DNA of 64,000 nucleotides from Streptomyces sindenensis (GCF_014649035.1 NZ_BMSG01000007.1:124001-188000); one strand, 5' to 3'. Shown: positions 50,378 through 59,605, numbered from the stretch's first letter. Notes: generated by a model from the sequence alone, not told the origin. Program-made: numbers and translations.

Positions 50378-51463
50378 TCACCGCGGCCCGTCCCCGTACA
50401 GCTCCGTGTACGAGAGGAACGTGCCCCCCGGCCCTCCGGCGCTCCGGGTCGCGCGCACCGCCTTCACGATGGCCCGCGCCAGGACGTCGGCGCCCGCCGC
50501 CAGGATCTCGTTGACGGCGACCGGGTTCCCCGGCTCCACCGGCGCCTGCCCGGTGGCCAGGGTGAACACGGTGTCCCCGTCGGTCAGCATGTGGACCGGG
50601 CGCACCGCGCGGGCCAGGCCGTCGTGCGCGGTGCCCGCCAGCTTCTGGGCCTGCGCCCGGGTCAGGTCCGCGTCCGTGGCGACGACCGCGATCGTCGTGT
50701 TGAACGGCGGGACCCCGCCCCCGGCCGCCTCCATGGCCTCCCGCTCCCGCGCGAGCCGCCGCTCCGCCGCCGCGTGGACCTCGGCCGGAGGGTGGACCGG
50801 CGGCTCCCCGGCCCCGTACTCCCCGAACAGCACCCCGGTCCGGGGGTCGACCACCGAGCCCGCCGCGTTGACCGCGACGACGGCGGCCACCGTGACGCCG
50901 GAGGCGAGGCGGACGCTCGCCGTGCCGATGCCGCCCTTGAGTGGGCCGGCCACCGCGCCGGTGCCCGCGCCCACCGAGCCCTCGGCGACCGGCGCCCCGG
51001 GGTCCGTGGCAGCCGCGGACTCCACCGCGGCGCGGCCGGTCGACGCGTCGGGGCGGGCCCGCCAGTCGCCGCCCCGGCCGAGGTCGAAGAGGGCGGCGGC
51101 CGGAACGACCGGCACCACCTGGGTGGGCCCGGGGCCGACCCGGACGCCCCGGCACTGCTCCTCCAGCCAGGCCATCACGCCGGACGCCGCGTCGAGGCCG
51201 AAGGCGCTGCCGCCCGTGAGGACGACGGCGTCGACCCGCTGCACCAGGTTGCGCGGGTCCAGCGCGTCCGTTTCCCGCGTACCCGGCCCGCCGCCCCGGA
51301 CATCCACTGCTGCCACCGCCCCGCCCTCGGGCGCCAGGACGACGGTCGTGCCGCTCAGCGCGCCCGCACCGGCGACCTCGGCGTGGCCGACACGGATGCC
51401 GGCCACATCGGTCAGCGCGTCCAGCAGGGGCGGGAGTTCGGGGGTCTTGCCCTCGCGCGTCAT
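50378..51463 (-). CDS. P1-family (S58/DmpA-type) peptidase
   Basis: 361 residues from ATG 51463. LTDVAGIRVGHAEVAGAGALSGTTVVL is the family N-terminus; VLTGGSAFGLDAASGVMAWLEE and GSVGAGTGAVAGPLKGGIGTAS follow. The self-cleavage site is near PPFNTTIAVVATDADLT, where a Thr/Ser becomes the N-terminal nucleophile of the smaller subunit. Relatives are L-aminopeptidase/D-esterases and beta-peptidyl aminopeptidases. No signal peptide. It stands alone; the nearest gene downstream on its strand is DUF6227. Confidence 0.9.
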   Translation of the reverse strand: MTREGKTPELPPLLDALTDVAGIRVGHAEVAGAGALSGTTVVLAPEGGAVAAVDVRGGGPGTRETDALDPRNLVQRVDAVVLTGGSAFGLDAASGVMAWLEEQCRGVRVGPGPTQVVPVVPAAALFDLGRGGDWRARPDASTGRAAVESAAATDPGAPVAEGSVGAGTGAVAGPLKGGIGTASVRLASGVTVAAVVAVNAAGSVVDPRTGVLFGEYGAGEPPVHPPAEVHAAAERRLAREREAMEAAGGGVPPFNTTIAVVATDADLTRAQAQKLAGTAHDGLARAVRPVHMLTDGDTVFTLATGQAPVEPGNPVAVNEILAAGADVLARAIVKAVRATRSAGGPGGTFLSYTELYGDGPR

Positions 51464-51705
51464 CGTGCGGCTCCTCCGGTCGGGGTCGAGGCCCGCCGAA
51501 GAACACGGGCCACTGCACCTCGAACGTACCGGCGACCCGGAAGCGGCGTCCGAGACCCCGTACGGCCGCTGCGCCGGGCCCCGCGCGAGCAGGAGGCCCG
51601 GGTCCGGTCCCGGCGAGGCGACCCTTGCGACTGTCCGGGCGACCCGGTCACCCTCTCACCCCCTAAAACGGGTTCAAACTGCCCAAACAGCCCTACGGTG
51701 GCCGG

Positions 51706-52815
51706 GTGACCGAGCCCTCAGAAGCCACCGCAGCAGCCGAGCCCCCCGCCCCCGGCGAACCCTCGGCCACGCCTCCCGCGCCGACCGGCCCCCGGTCCGT
51801 CACCACCCGGGCCACCCTCGCCGGAGTGGTCGTCTCCGCCCTCCTGATCCTCGCGATCGTGCTCGGCAGCCGCATGCTCCGCAACTTCGACTCGGCCCTC
51901 CTCCCCTACGCCGTGGCCACGGTCTTCCTCGCCTTCGGCGTCGCCTACCGCTACACCGTCTGGATCTCCGCCCCCGGTGCCCGACGCCTCTTCAAACAGG
52001 GCTGGCGCAGCCTCTTCTCGATGGAGAACTTCCGCCGGGCCCCCACCGCCCTGCCCAGGATGATCGCCACCTACCTGGGCTTCCAGAAGTTCCTCGGGGC
52101 CCGCTCCCACGCCCGCTGGGCCGCCCACCAGCTGATCTTCTGGGGCTGCGTCCTCGCCGCCCTGATCACCTTCCCGCTCACCTGGGGCTGGTTCACCTTC
52201 ACCTCCAGCACCGGATCGGGACCCGGCTACGAGATGCGGATCTGGGGCTTCAAGATCCTCGGCTTCGACTCCCTGAACCTGCTCGGCTGGCTGATGTTCC
52301 ACGGTCTGGACATCGCCGCCGTCCTCGTCATCCCCGGCGCCTCGTACTTCCTGTGGCGCCGGATGAAGGACCGCGGCGCCGTCACCGGCCAGCGCTTCGC
52401 CTACGACCTGGTGCCGCTGATCGCGCTCATCGTCATCTCCGTGACCGGCCTGCTGCTCACCTTCTCCTCGGTCTTCCTGCACGGCGGCGGCTACCAGTTC
52501 CTGGCGATCCTGCACATGGTGTCCGTCGTCTTCACCCTGATCTACATCCCGTTCGGCAAGTTCTTCCACATCGTCCAGCGCCCGGCCGCGGTCGGCATGC
52601 AGCTGTTCAAGTACACCGGCCGCAAGGACGACGAGGTGTTCGCCTGCCGCCGCTGCGAGGAACCCATCGACACCGGGCCCTACGTCGAGAACCTCCGCGG
52701 CACCATGCGCGACCTCCGCCTCGACTTCGACGCCTGGGCCGAATACTGCCCGCGCTGCAAGCGGGTGCTGCGCGGCAGCGCCTACCTCTCCCATGTGAAG
52801 AAGGGCTTCAATTGA
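51706..52815 (+). CDS. Cytochrome-b/NarI-like membrane subunit with C-terminal zinc ribbon
   Basis: 369 residues from GTG 51706; a TACGGT -10-like hexamer just upstream suggests a near-leaderless mRNA. After a Pro-rich leader there are about six membrane helices with histidines placed as haem ligands (RWAAHQLIFWG, LMFHGLDIAAVLV, ILHMVSVVFTLIYIPFGKFFHIVQ). The last ~60 residues form a soluble CxxC/CxxC unit (CRRCEEP, CPRCKR). It overlaps the next gene by 4 bases (TTGA) and probably links the quinone pool to the MoCo subunit. Confidence 0.75.
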   Translation: MTEPSEATAAAEPPAPGEPSATPPAPTGPRSVTTRATLAGVVVSALLILAIVLGSRMLRNFDSALLPYAVATVFLAFGVAYRYTVWISAPGARRLFKQGWRSLFSMENFRRAPTALPRMIATYLGFQKFLGARSHARWAAHQLIFWGCVLAALITFPLTWGWFTFTSSTGSGPGYEMRIWGFKILGFDSLNLLGWLMFHGLDIAAVLVIPGASYFLWRRMKDRGAVTGQRFAYDLVPLIALIVISVTGLLLTFSSVFLHGGGYQFLAILHMVSVVFTLIYIPFGKFFHIVQRPAAVGMQLFKYTGRKDDEVFACRRCEEPIDTGPYVENLRGTMRDLRLDFDAWAEYCPRCKRVLRGSAYLSHVKKGFN

Positions 52816-55139
52816 CCGCGGATCCGCGAGCTGCTGCCGACCGCCGCACGTTCATCCCCCTGGACCCCTCCCTCGCTCCGCCCGGCACCCGCGCCTTCCG
52901 TGACGCGGGCGGCATCCCGGCCGACCGGTGGCACGCCGACCAGAACGGCGAGACGCTCGTCCCCACTCACTGCTGCTTCTGCGGCGTCCAGTGCGGGATG
53001 TATCTGCGCGTGGACCACGGCGGCAAGGTCTTCGGCGTCGAACCCCGCAACCACGACATCAACCGGATGCGGCTCTGCCCCAAGGGCATCAACGCCTATC
53101 AGCAGGTCAACCATCCCGACCGGCTGACCGCCCCGCTGATGCGCCGCTCCCGCGACGAGGAGTTCCGGGAGGTCTCCTGGGAGGAGGCCCTCGACTTCAC
53201 CGTCTCCGAGGTCAAGCGCATCCAGCAGACCTATGGCAACGACGCCTTCGGGCTCCTCGGCGGGGCCAGCCTGTTCTCCGAGAAGACCTATCTGGTGGGC
53301 AAGTTCGCCCGGGTCGCGCTCAAGTCCCGGCATGTCGACTACAACGGCCGCCTCTGCATGGTCAGCGCCGCGGGCGCCAACAAACTGGCCTTCGGCATCG
53401 ACCGGGCCGGCAACCCCTTCTCCGACATCCTGCTCACCGACTGCCTGCTCATCGCGGGCTCCAACGTCGGCGAGTGCTTCCCCGTGATGACGCAGTACGT
53501 CTGGGGCGCCCGGGACCGCGGCGCGACCCTCATCGTGGTCGACCCGCGCGAGACCGCCATCGCCCGGACCGCCGACATCCACGTCGCCCTCAGACCCGGC
53601 ACCGACTCCGCCTTCTTCACCTCCGTCCTGAACGTCGTCATCGAGGAAGGGCTCACCGACGAGGACTTCCTCGCCGACCACGCCGCCGGGTGGGAGGAGC
53701 TCAAGGCCAAGGCCGCCGAATACCCGCCCTCCCGCGCCGCCGCGATCTGCGGCATCCCCGCCGAGCAGATCGTCCAGGTCGCCCGGGCCTTCGCCCGCGC
53801 ACCCAAGGCCATGGCCTGGCATGCCCGCGGCATCGAGCACCACTCGCAGGGCGTCGAGAACTGCCTCTCCGTGATCAACCTCTGCACCGCCACCGGCCAC
53901 ATCGGCAAGCCCGGCGCCGGCTACGGCACCATCACCGGGCAGGGCAACGGGCAGGGCGGCCGCGAGCACGGCCAGAAGTCCGACCTCCTCCCCGGCGGAC
54001 GCTCGATCATGAACGAGGAGCACCGCCGTCAGATCTGCGAGATCTGGGGCATCGAGGAGTCCGAACTCCCGCCCGCCGGCACCTCCATGATGGAGATGGT
54101 CTGGCAGATGCAGCGCCGCGAGATCCGCGGCCTGATCGGCATCTGCAACAACCCCTTCGTCTCCCTGCCCAACTACCGGGTGGTCAAGGAGGGGTACGAC
54201 GCCACCGAGTTCCACGCCCAATTCGACTTCTTCCTCTCCGAGACCGCCGCCAACGCCCATGTCGTCTTTCCCGTCACCACCTGGGCCGAGGACGAAGGAG
54301 TGATGGCCAACGCGGAAGCCCGCGTGGTCAAGCACAACAAGGCCCAGGACCCGCCGCCGGGCGTCCGGACCGACACCTGGGTGATCTGCGAACTCGCCCG
54401 CCGCCTCGGAGCGGGCGAGAAATTCGACTTCCCCGACTCCCGGTCGGTCTTCGACGAGCTGCGCATCGCCTCCGCCGGGACCGTCAACGACTACTACGGC
54501 ATCACCTACGAACGGCTGGAGGAGACCGGCGGCATCGCCTGGCCCTGCCCCGCCACCGACCACCCGGGCACCCCCCGGCTCTTCGAGGACGGGAAGACCT
54601 ACCACCCCGACGGCAAGATCCACCTCCAGGTCGTCGAATGGCACCCGCCGATGGATCCGTACGACGACGAGCACCCCATGTCCCTCACCACCGGCCGCAC
54701 CGTCGCCCACTTCCTCTCCGGCAACCAGACCCGCAGGCTCGGCGCCCTCGTCGAACAGACCCCGCGCCCCTGGGCCGAGATCCACCCCTCCCACGGCTTC
54801 CGCAACGGCGAACCCGTCCGGGTCGTCACCCGGCGCGGCAGCGAGGTCTTCCCCGCTCTGGTCACCGAGGCGATCCGCCCCGACACCGTGTTCGTCCCGT
54901 ACCACTGGCCCGTCCCCACCGCGGCCAACGCCCTCACCATCGATGCCCTCGACCCCCGCTCCAAGATCCCCGAGTACAAGGTGTGCGCCTGCCGTATCGA
55001 GCACGCCGAGCGGATCGACGAGGTCCCCGCCCCGCCGGTCGCCCCTGGCCATGTCGCCTACCCGGAGACCCAGGTCTCCCGGACCGACCCGCTGCCCCCC
55101 ACGGCCCCGCAGGGCCGTGGCACCTCGGAGAGGAGCTGA
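52812..55139 (+). CDS. Molybdopterin oxidoreductase catalytic subunit (NarB/formate-dehydrogenase-like)
   Basis: 775 residues, apparently from TTG 52812, whose TTGA overlaps the previous stop codon; no nearer ATG or GTG exists. A [4Fe-4S] site CCFCGVQCGM and RLCPKG (~54-89) precedes bis-MGD-binding regions: YNGRLCMVSAAGANKLAFG, LIAGSNVGECFPVM, IVVDPRETAIARTADIH, TATGHIGKPGAGYGTITGQGNGQGGREHG and C-terminal TTGRTVAHFLSGNQTRR. No Tat signal is seen, so the active site faces the cytoplasm. The CMVSAAG strand holds the likely Mo-ligand Cys. Substrate could be nitrate, formate or another anion and is unknown. Confidence 0.85.
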   Translation: MTADPRAAADRRTFIPLDPSLAPPGTRAFRDAGGIPADRWHADQNGETLVPTHCCFCGVQCGMYLRVDHGGKVFGVEPRNHDINRMRLCPKGINAYQQVNHPDRLTAPLMRRSRDEEFREVSWEEALDFTVSEVKRIQQTYGNDAFGLLGGASLFSEKTYLVGKFARVALKSRHVDYNGRLCMVSAAGANKLAFGIDRAGNPFSDILLTDCLLIAGSNVGECFPVMTQYVWGARDRGATLIVVDPRETAIARTADIHVALRPGTDSAFFTSVLNVVIEEGLTDEDFLADHAAGWEELKAKAAEYPPSRAAAICGIPAEQIVQVARAFARAPKAMAWHARGIEHHSQGVENCLSVINLCTATGHIGKPGAGYGTITGQGNGQGGREHGQKSDLLPGGRSIMNEEHRRQICEIWGIEESELPPAGTSMMEMVWQMQRREIRGLIGICNNPFVSLPNYRVVKEGYDATEFHAQFDFFLSETAANAHVVFPVTTWAEDEGVMANAEARVVKHNKAQDPPPGVRTDTWVICELARRLGAGEKFDFPDSRSVFDELRIASAGTVNDYYGITYERLEETGGIAWPCPATDHPGTPRLFEDGKTYHPDGKIHLQVVEWHPPMDPYDDEHPMSLTTGRTVAHFLSGNQTRRLGALVEQTPRPWAEIHPSHGFRNGEPVRVVTRRGSEVFPALVTEAIRPDTVFVPYHWPVPTAANALTIDALDPRSKIPEYKVCACRIEHAERIDEVPAPPVAPGHVAYPETQVSRTDPLPPTAPQGRGTSERS

Positions 55140-55144
55140 GGCCC

Positions 55145-55747
55145 ATGATGGGCAGAACGATCTTCATCGACCCGGGGCGCTGCATCGGCTGCCAGGCCTG
55201 TGTCTCCGCCTGCCGCGAATGCGATTCGCACCGGGGCAAATCGATGATCCACCTCGACTACACCGACGAGGGCCGGTCCGTCGCCTCCCTTCCGACCGTC
55301 TGCATGCACTGCGAGGACCCGGTCGCGCCGTGCGCCGAGGTCTGTCCCGCCGACGCGATCCTGGTGACAGCGGACGGTGTGGTGCAGCAGGCCGACACCA
55401 CCCGCTGCATCGGCTGCTCCAACTGCGTCAACGCCTGCCCCTTCGGCGTACCGAAGATCGACCTCCAGGCCAAGCTCCAGATGAAGTGCAACCTCTGCTA
55501 CGACCGCACCGCCTACGGCCTCGCCCCCATGTGCGCCACCGTCTGCCCGACCGGAGCGCTCTTCTACGGCACCGTCGAGGAGCTCCAGGCGGAGCGCCCC
55601 GGCGTCCAGGTCGCCGACACCTTCGTCTTCGGCGAGACCGAGGTCCGCACCGGCGTGGCCATGGTCGTCCCCGCCGAACGGGTCCAGTGGCCGGTCCCCG
55701 GCGGTCTTCCCGTCGTCGAGATCAACGGGAAGGACGTCCGCCGATGA
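55145..55747 (+). CDS. Ferredoxin-type subunit with four [4Fe-4S] clusters
   Basis: 200 residues from ATG 55145, 5 bases after the catalytic gene. Four cysteine groups (CIGCQACVSACREC, CMHCEDPVAPCAEVCP, CIGCSNCVNACP and CNLCYDRTAYGLAPMCATVCP) fit a DmsB/NrfC/HybA-type electron-transfer subunit. No signal peptide. It would pass electrons between the MoCo subunit and the Rieske or membrane subunit. It overlaps the next gene by 4 bases (ATGA). Confidence 0.93.
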   Translation: MMGRTIFIDPGRCIGCQACVSACRECDSHRGKSMIHLDYTDEGRSVASLPTVCMHCEDPVAPCAEVCPADAILVTADGVVQQADTTRCIGCSNCVNACPFGVPKIDLQAKLQMKCNLCYDRTAYGLAPMCATVCPTGALFYGTVEELQAERPGVQVADTFVFGETEVRTGVAMVVPAERVQWPVPGGLPVVEINGKDVRR

Positions 55748-56571
55748 GCGTCACCGACCGGTCGTCGGCCGGCGAGCACCCCGCCGGGGGAGACCCGCGC
55801 GAGGCGCTCCAGGACCGGATCGCCGCCGACTCCCTCACCACCCGCCGGGACTACCTCCGGATCGTCACCACCGTCTCCGGCGGACTCGCCGTCGGCGGTA
55901 TCGGAGTGGCCGCGGGCATCCTCCACCGCCACGGCGACGGCGAGGAGGGCAAGGCCCCCGAGCCGAAGCGCATCGCCGGCGGGCTGCTGCCCGGCGAGTC
56001 GATCGCCTTCCGCTACCCCGGCGAGGAGGACCGGGCCGTCGCCGTCCGCCTCGACGACGGCACCCTCGTCGGCTACTCCGCCGTCTGCACCCACCTCGCC
56101 TGCGCCGTGCTCTGGCGCAAGGACCGGGGCACCGAGGGCGAGCTGTACTGCCCGTGCCACGAGGGAGTCTTCGACGCCCGGTCCGGCGAGGTCACCGCGG
56201 GCCCGCCGCCGCGCGGGCTGCCCAAGGTCGTGGTCGTCGAGCAGGACGACGGAAGCGTCTGGGCCGTGGGGACCACCCGGTCCGGCGAGAGCGTCGAGGA
56301 GGGTCTCTGCCGCCAGCTCGGCGGTGAGCGCCCCGACCTCGCGGCCCGTATCGGCTGCCCGGGCATCGACGGTGGAGCCGAGTCCCCGCCCCGGGCCGCC
56401 GGGCCACGCGCCCGGAGCCGGACCACCGGTGAACGGCCCGGACCTCGGGCCGACGACGCTCCCCGGACCGGCGACACCCCTCGGGCCGGCGGCGTACCCC
56501 GGACCGGCGGAGCGGCCCGGACCACCGGTGCCGTGTCCGCCACCGTCGAGAACCCGGGCGGGCGGGCATGA
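55744..56571 (+). CDS. Membrane-anchored bc1-type Rieske [2Fe-2S] protein
   Basis: 275 residues from ATG 55744. A twin-arginine-like TRRDYLRIVTTVSGG leads into one hydrophobic segment (~36-58), so it is probably Tat-exported or anchored. The Rieske site is CTHLAC (Cys115, His117) and CPCHEG (Cys136, His139), with the two extra Cys of the bc1-type disulphide. The cluster-binding loop is followed by a ~100-residue Arg/Thr/Gly-rich tail that looks disordered. Codon overlap with both neighbours (4 bases each) implies coupled expression of the complex. Confidence 0.9.
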   Translation: MSVTDRSSAGEHPAGGDPREALQDRIAADSLTTRRDYLRIVTTVSGGLAVGGIGVAAGILHRHGDGEEGKAPEPKRIAGGLLPGESIAFRYPGEEDRAVAVRLDDGTLVGYSAVCTHLACAVLWRKDRGTEGELYCPCHEGVFDARSGEVTAGPPPRGLPKVVVVEQDDGSVWAVGTTRSGESVEEGLCRQLGGERPDLAARIGCPGIDGGAESPPRAAGPRARSRTTGERPGPRADDAPRTGDTPRAGGVPRTGGAARTTGAVSATVENPGGRA

Positions 56572-56963
56572 GCGACTCCCCGCGCCCCGAGCAGCCGCTG
56601 CCGCCCCCGGGTAGCCACTACCCGGCCTACCACCCCGGCAGCGCCGACCCCGAGCTGAACCGGCCCGTCCACGAGCGGTACCCACAGATCCGCCCCACCA
56701 GCGGATACGGGGATCCCCGCGTCCGGCACACCGGCCCCGGACCCGGCGCGGGCACCGACCAGAGCCCCGAGCGCTCCTCGAAGCTGACCGCCCGCCTCGC
56801 CCTGGCCATGACCGTCGTCATCGGCCAGCTCTGGGGGCTCACGGTCCTGATCGACGAGTGGATGGAGGGCAACACCGGCACGGCCTGGTGGGGGGCCGGC
56901 TTCCTCTGCCTGTCGTTCCTCGTCGTGCTCGGCCTCTGGCTCCTCGACCCGAAGGACCGCTGA
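56568..56963 (+). CDS. Small two-helix membrane protein of the MoCo cluster
   Basis: 131 residues from ATG 56568, overlapping the Rieske gene by 4 bases. A Pro-rich soluble half is followed by two helices (ALAMTVVIGQLWGLTVLID, AWWGAGFLCLSFLVVLGLWL). Probably an accessory or assembly subunit of the complex. No family recognised. Confidence 0.75.
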   Translation: MSDSPRPEQPLPPPGSHYPAYHPGSADPELNRPVHERYPQIRPTSGYGDPRVRHTGPGPGAGTDQSPERSSKLTARLALAMTVVIGQLWGLTVLIDEWMEGNTGTAWWGAGFLCLSFLVVLGLWLLDPKDR

Positions 56964-57024
56964 CCCCCGCCGCCCGGCCCCTCGGCGGCTCACCCCCCGC
57001 GGTGAGCCGCCGTACCCTGGAGAC

Positions 57025-57249
57025 ATGAGCGCCGCCCCCGCCCCCAGCCCGCGTGATGCGAAGCAGCAGCAGCCACAGGAGCAGCCGCACCGGGAACCGA
57101 AGCCCAAGCCGGTTCTGATCTTCGACGATCCGCTGGACCGGCAGTCCGCGGACGATACGGACCAGGGGTGGGGTGAGCGGCCTCCGGCAGGCAACAGCGC
57201 CGCGGACCTCGCGCGCTTCCTGGACGAGAAGCCGCCCCACCACATCTGA
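57025..57249 (+). CDS. Conserved small protein (unknown)
   Basis: 74 residues from ATG 57025. Gln/Pro/Lys-rich first half; the C-terminal WGERPPAGNSAADLARFLDEKPPHH has the character of a conserved Streptomyces short protein. No membrane segment. It lies 61 bases after the MoCo cluster and 16 before the convergent mscL gene. The function is unknown. Confidence 0.65.
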   Translation: MSAAPAPSPRDAKQQQPQEQPHREPKPKPVLIFDDPLDRQSADDTDQGWGERPPAGNSAADLARFLDEKPPHHI

Positions 57250-57265
57250 GCGGTCGCCCGGAGGG

Positions 57266-57799
57266 CTACCGGCCCTCGCGCGGACCGGCAGCGGTCCCGT
57301 CGGCCCCGCCCGAGCCGTCGCCCGCACCCGGCCCCGGCGCGCCCCCGGTGCGCTGCGCGACCAAAGCGTCGCGGATCTCCTTCAGCACCTCCAGCTCGCT
57401 CACCTCGATCGTCTCCCGCACGCCTTCCTTGGCGGCCTGCATCGCGGCCCGCCTGGCCAGATACTTGGCCATCGGAAGCACCATCAGGAAGTACACGACG
57501 GCGGCGGTGATCAGGAAGCTGAGGGTGGCGCTGAGCACCGAGCCCCACAGGATCTCGATCCCGTCCATCTCCCCGGTCTTCGGGTCCGTGGTGCACGGGC
57601 CCTGGAGGCAGGAGCTGTAGTTGTCCAGGTCCTGCGTGCCGAACGCGCCGACCAGGGGGTTGATGATGCCCTTGACGACCGCGTTCACGATGTTGGTGAA
57701 GGCGGCACCGATGACGACAGCCACCGCGAGGTCGATCACATTGCCGCGCATCAGGAAGGCCTTGAAGCCCTCCAGCAGACTGACCTTCTTCTCGCTCAC
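57266..57799 (-). CDS. mscL: Large-conductance mechanosensitive channel
   Basis: 177 residues from GTG 57799, longer than the usual 130-150. TM1 RGNVIDLAVAVVIGAAFTNIVNAVVKGI and TM2 LSFLITAAVVYFLMVLPMAKY are typical. The channel opens under membrane tension to release solutes. The periplasmic loop contains CLQGPC, a two-Cys motif not usual for MscL, and the C-terminal helix (EVSELEVLKEIRDALVAQ) is followed by a ~30-residue Gly-rich tail. Confidence 0.95.
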   Translation of the reverse strand: MSEKKVSLLEGFKAFLMRGNVIDLAVAVVIGAAFTNIVNAVVKGIINPLVGAFGTQDLDNYSSCLQGPCTTDPKTGEMDGIEILWGSVLSATLSFLITAAVVYFLMVLPMAKYLARRAAMQAAKEGVRETIEVSELEVLKEIRDALVAQRTGGAPGPGAGDGSGGADGTAAGPREGR

Positions 57800-57912
57800 G
57801 GACGAGCCTTCTTTCGCATGGACGGTGAGGGAAGCGAACTGCTTCACCACCCAAGGCGGTTGAAGGCGACACTGTCCAATCCTCTGAGGCCCACGGGGTC
57901 GGTGGCAGAACG

Positions 57913-58470
57913 TCAGTGCGCATCGGACACCGCCACGGCCAGCCGCCCCGAAGTGCCCGCGCCGAGCAGCGCCGTCGCCGTCGGCCGCTCCACGGACAAC
58001 ACCACCAGCGCCCCGGCCCCCGTATCGGCACCGTCCGCCAGGCGGCCGCCGGCCCCCGTGGACGCGGGCGGCACCTTCGCCACCCGTGCTCCTCGGGCCA
58101 CCACGCGCGCGTCGCCGCCGCCCGCAGCGCCCACCGCGATCACATCGACCCGGTCTCCCGGCCGCAGCAGCCGTACCGTCTCCGGATCCGCGATCCGGAC
58201 CGGCGCGGAGACCAGCCGCACCGGCGCCCGGCCCGCCCCCGGCGGATCGTCCGGCGGGCCGGCCCCGCCGTCGGCGCTGCTCAGGCCAGTGGTGGCCAGC
58301 GCGGCCCCCGCCAGCGCGAGCCCCGCGGCCGCCGCACGCCGTTGTCGGCGCAGCATCCGCCGCAGCCGGTCCGCGCCACCGCCCCGCACCCGCAGGGGGC
58401 CGAACGGTCCCACCCCGCACGGCGCGGGCACCGGGGCAGGACAGGAGAGGGGAGAGGAAGAAGTGGACAT
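57913..58470 (-). CDS. CpaB/RcpC-like (SAF-type) pilus assembly protein
   Basis: 185 residues from ATG 58470. A basic N-terminus and one hydrophobic segment (AAAAGLALAGAALATTGL) precede an outside domain with VRLLRPGDRVDVIAVG and ALVVLSVERPTATALLGAG, matching the CpaB/RcpC family that helps assemble Flp pili. No other pilus genes lie nearby, so its role in this organism is uncertain. It is upstream of mscL on the same strand. Confidence 0.8.
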   Translation of the reverse strand: MSTSSSPLSCPAPVPAPCGVGPFGPLRVRGGGADRLRRMLRRQRRAAAAGLALAGAALATTGLSSADGGAGPPDDPPGAGRAPVRLVSAPVRIADPETVRLLRPGDRVDVIAVGAAGGGDARVVARGARVAKVPPASTGAGGRLADGADTGAGALVVLSVERPTATALLGAGTSGRLAVAVSDAH

Positions 58471-58673
58471 GGCACCACCTGGGATCAGTGCGGACGAGCG
58501 CAGGGAAAGGCGCAAGGGAAAGGGGAGCCCGGACCGGTGCGACCCGGCCGGACTCCCCTCACTTTCCACCGTTCCAGCAGATCCCGCTGGGCCCTGTGGA
58601 CAGCTCCCGCACTGTGGACAACTCCGTCACCCGATCCGGTGAGCCCGCTCTGCCCGAGCGGCGGTCGTCCCCG

Positions 58674-59564
58674 CTACGGCAGCGTGATCCCGGTGTCGAG
58701 CCCGTCCAGCGCGTGGGCGCACGTGCAGTTGCGGCTCTCGTTCTTCGGCAGCCCGGCCACCGCGTCGAACAGCACCGAGCGCAGCCGGTCCACATTGGCC
58801 GCGAACACCTGGAGCACCTCCTCGTGCGAGACGCCCTCGCCCGCCTCGGCCCCCGCGTCCAGGTCGGTCACCAGGGTCATCGTGGTGTAGCAGAGCCCCA
58901 GTTCCCGGGCGAGGACCGCCTCCGGGTGCCCGGTCATGCCCACGACGGACCAGCCCATCGCCGCGTGCCAGCGCGACTCCGCGCGGGTCGAGAACCGCGG
59001 GCCCTCGACCACCACCAGGGTGCCTCCGTCCACCGGCTCCCAGTCCCGTCCGCGGGCCGCCGCGAGCGCGGCCTTGCGGCCCTCGGGGCAGTACGGGTCG
59101 GCGAAGCCCAGGTGGACGACGTTCGGCACGGTTCCGTCGGCCCGGGTCTCACCGTCGTAATAGGTCTGCACCCGGGCCTTCGTGCGGTCCACCAGCTGGT
59201 CGGGGACGAGCAGGGTGCCCGGCCCGAACTCCGGCCGCAGCCCGCCCACCGCGCACGGCCCGAGCACCTGCCGGACCCCGACGGAGCGCAGCGCCCAGAG
59301 GTTGGCCCGGTAGTTGATGCGGTGCGGCGGCAGGTGGTGGCCGCGTCCGTGGCGGGGCAGGAAGGCCACCCGGCGGCCGGCGAGCTCGCCGAGGAAGACC
59401 GAGTCGCTCGGCTTGCCGTAAGGGGTGTCCACGGCGACCTCGGTGACGTCCTCCAGGAAGGAGTAGAAACCCGAGCCGCCGATGACACCGATCTCCGCGG
59501 ACCCCTCGGCCCCCGCCGTGCCCGTACCCGTACCGGAGTTCGTTTCCGTATGTGCGTTCACCAT
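58674..59564 (-). CDS. mtnP: S-methyl-5'-thioadenosine phosphorylase
   Basis: 296 residues from ATG 59564. Family signature: IGVIGGSGFYSFL (phosphate-binding), PRHGRGHHLPPHRINYRANLWALRSVGV, and GMTGHPEAVLARELGLCYTTMTLVTD (the substrate-recognising Met/Pro/Glu segment). It cleaves 5'-methylthioadenosine with phosphate to adenine and 5-methylthioribose-1-phosphate in the methionine salvage pathway. A ~20-residue Thr/Gly leader precedes the domain. The upstream neighbour on the same strand is fmdB, separated by a strong terminator. Confidence 0.95.
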   Translation of the reverse strand: MVNAHTETNSGTGTGTAGAEGSAEIGVIGGSGFYSFLEDVTEVAVDTPYGKPSDSVFLGELAGRRVAFLPRHGRGHHLPPHRINYRANLWALRSVGVRQVLGPCAVGGLRPEFGPGTLLVPDQLVDRTKARVQTYYDGETRADGTVPNVVHLGFADPYCPEGRKAALAAARGRDWEPVDGGTLVVVEGPRFSTRAESRWHAAMGWSVVGMTGHPEAVLARELGLCYTTMTLVTDLDAGAEAGEGVSHEEVLQVFAANVDRLRSVLFDAVAGLPKNESRNCTCAHALDGLDTGITLP

Positions 59565-59605
59565 GCGGTCACCGTATCCGCAGGGGCGCCGGCCCGGGGA
59601 AACGC

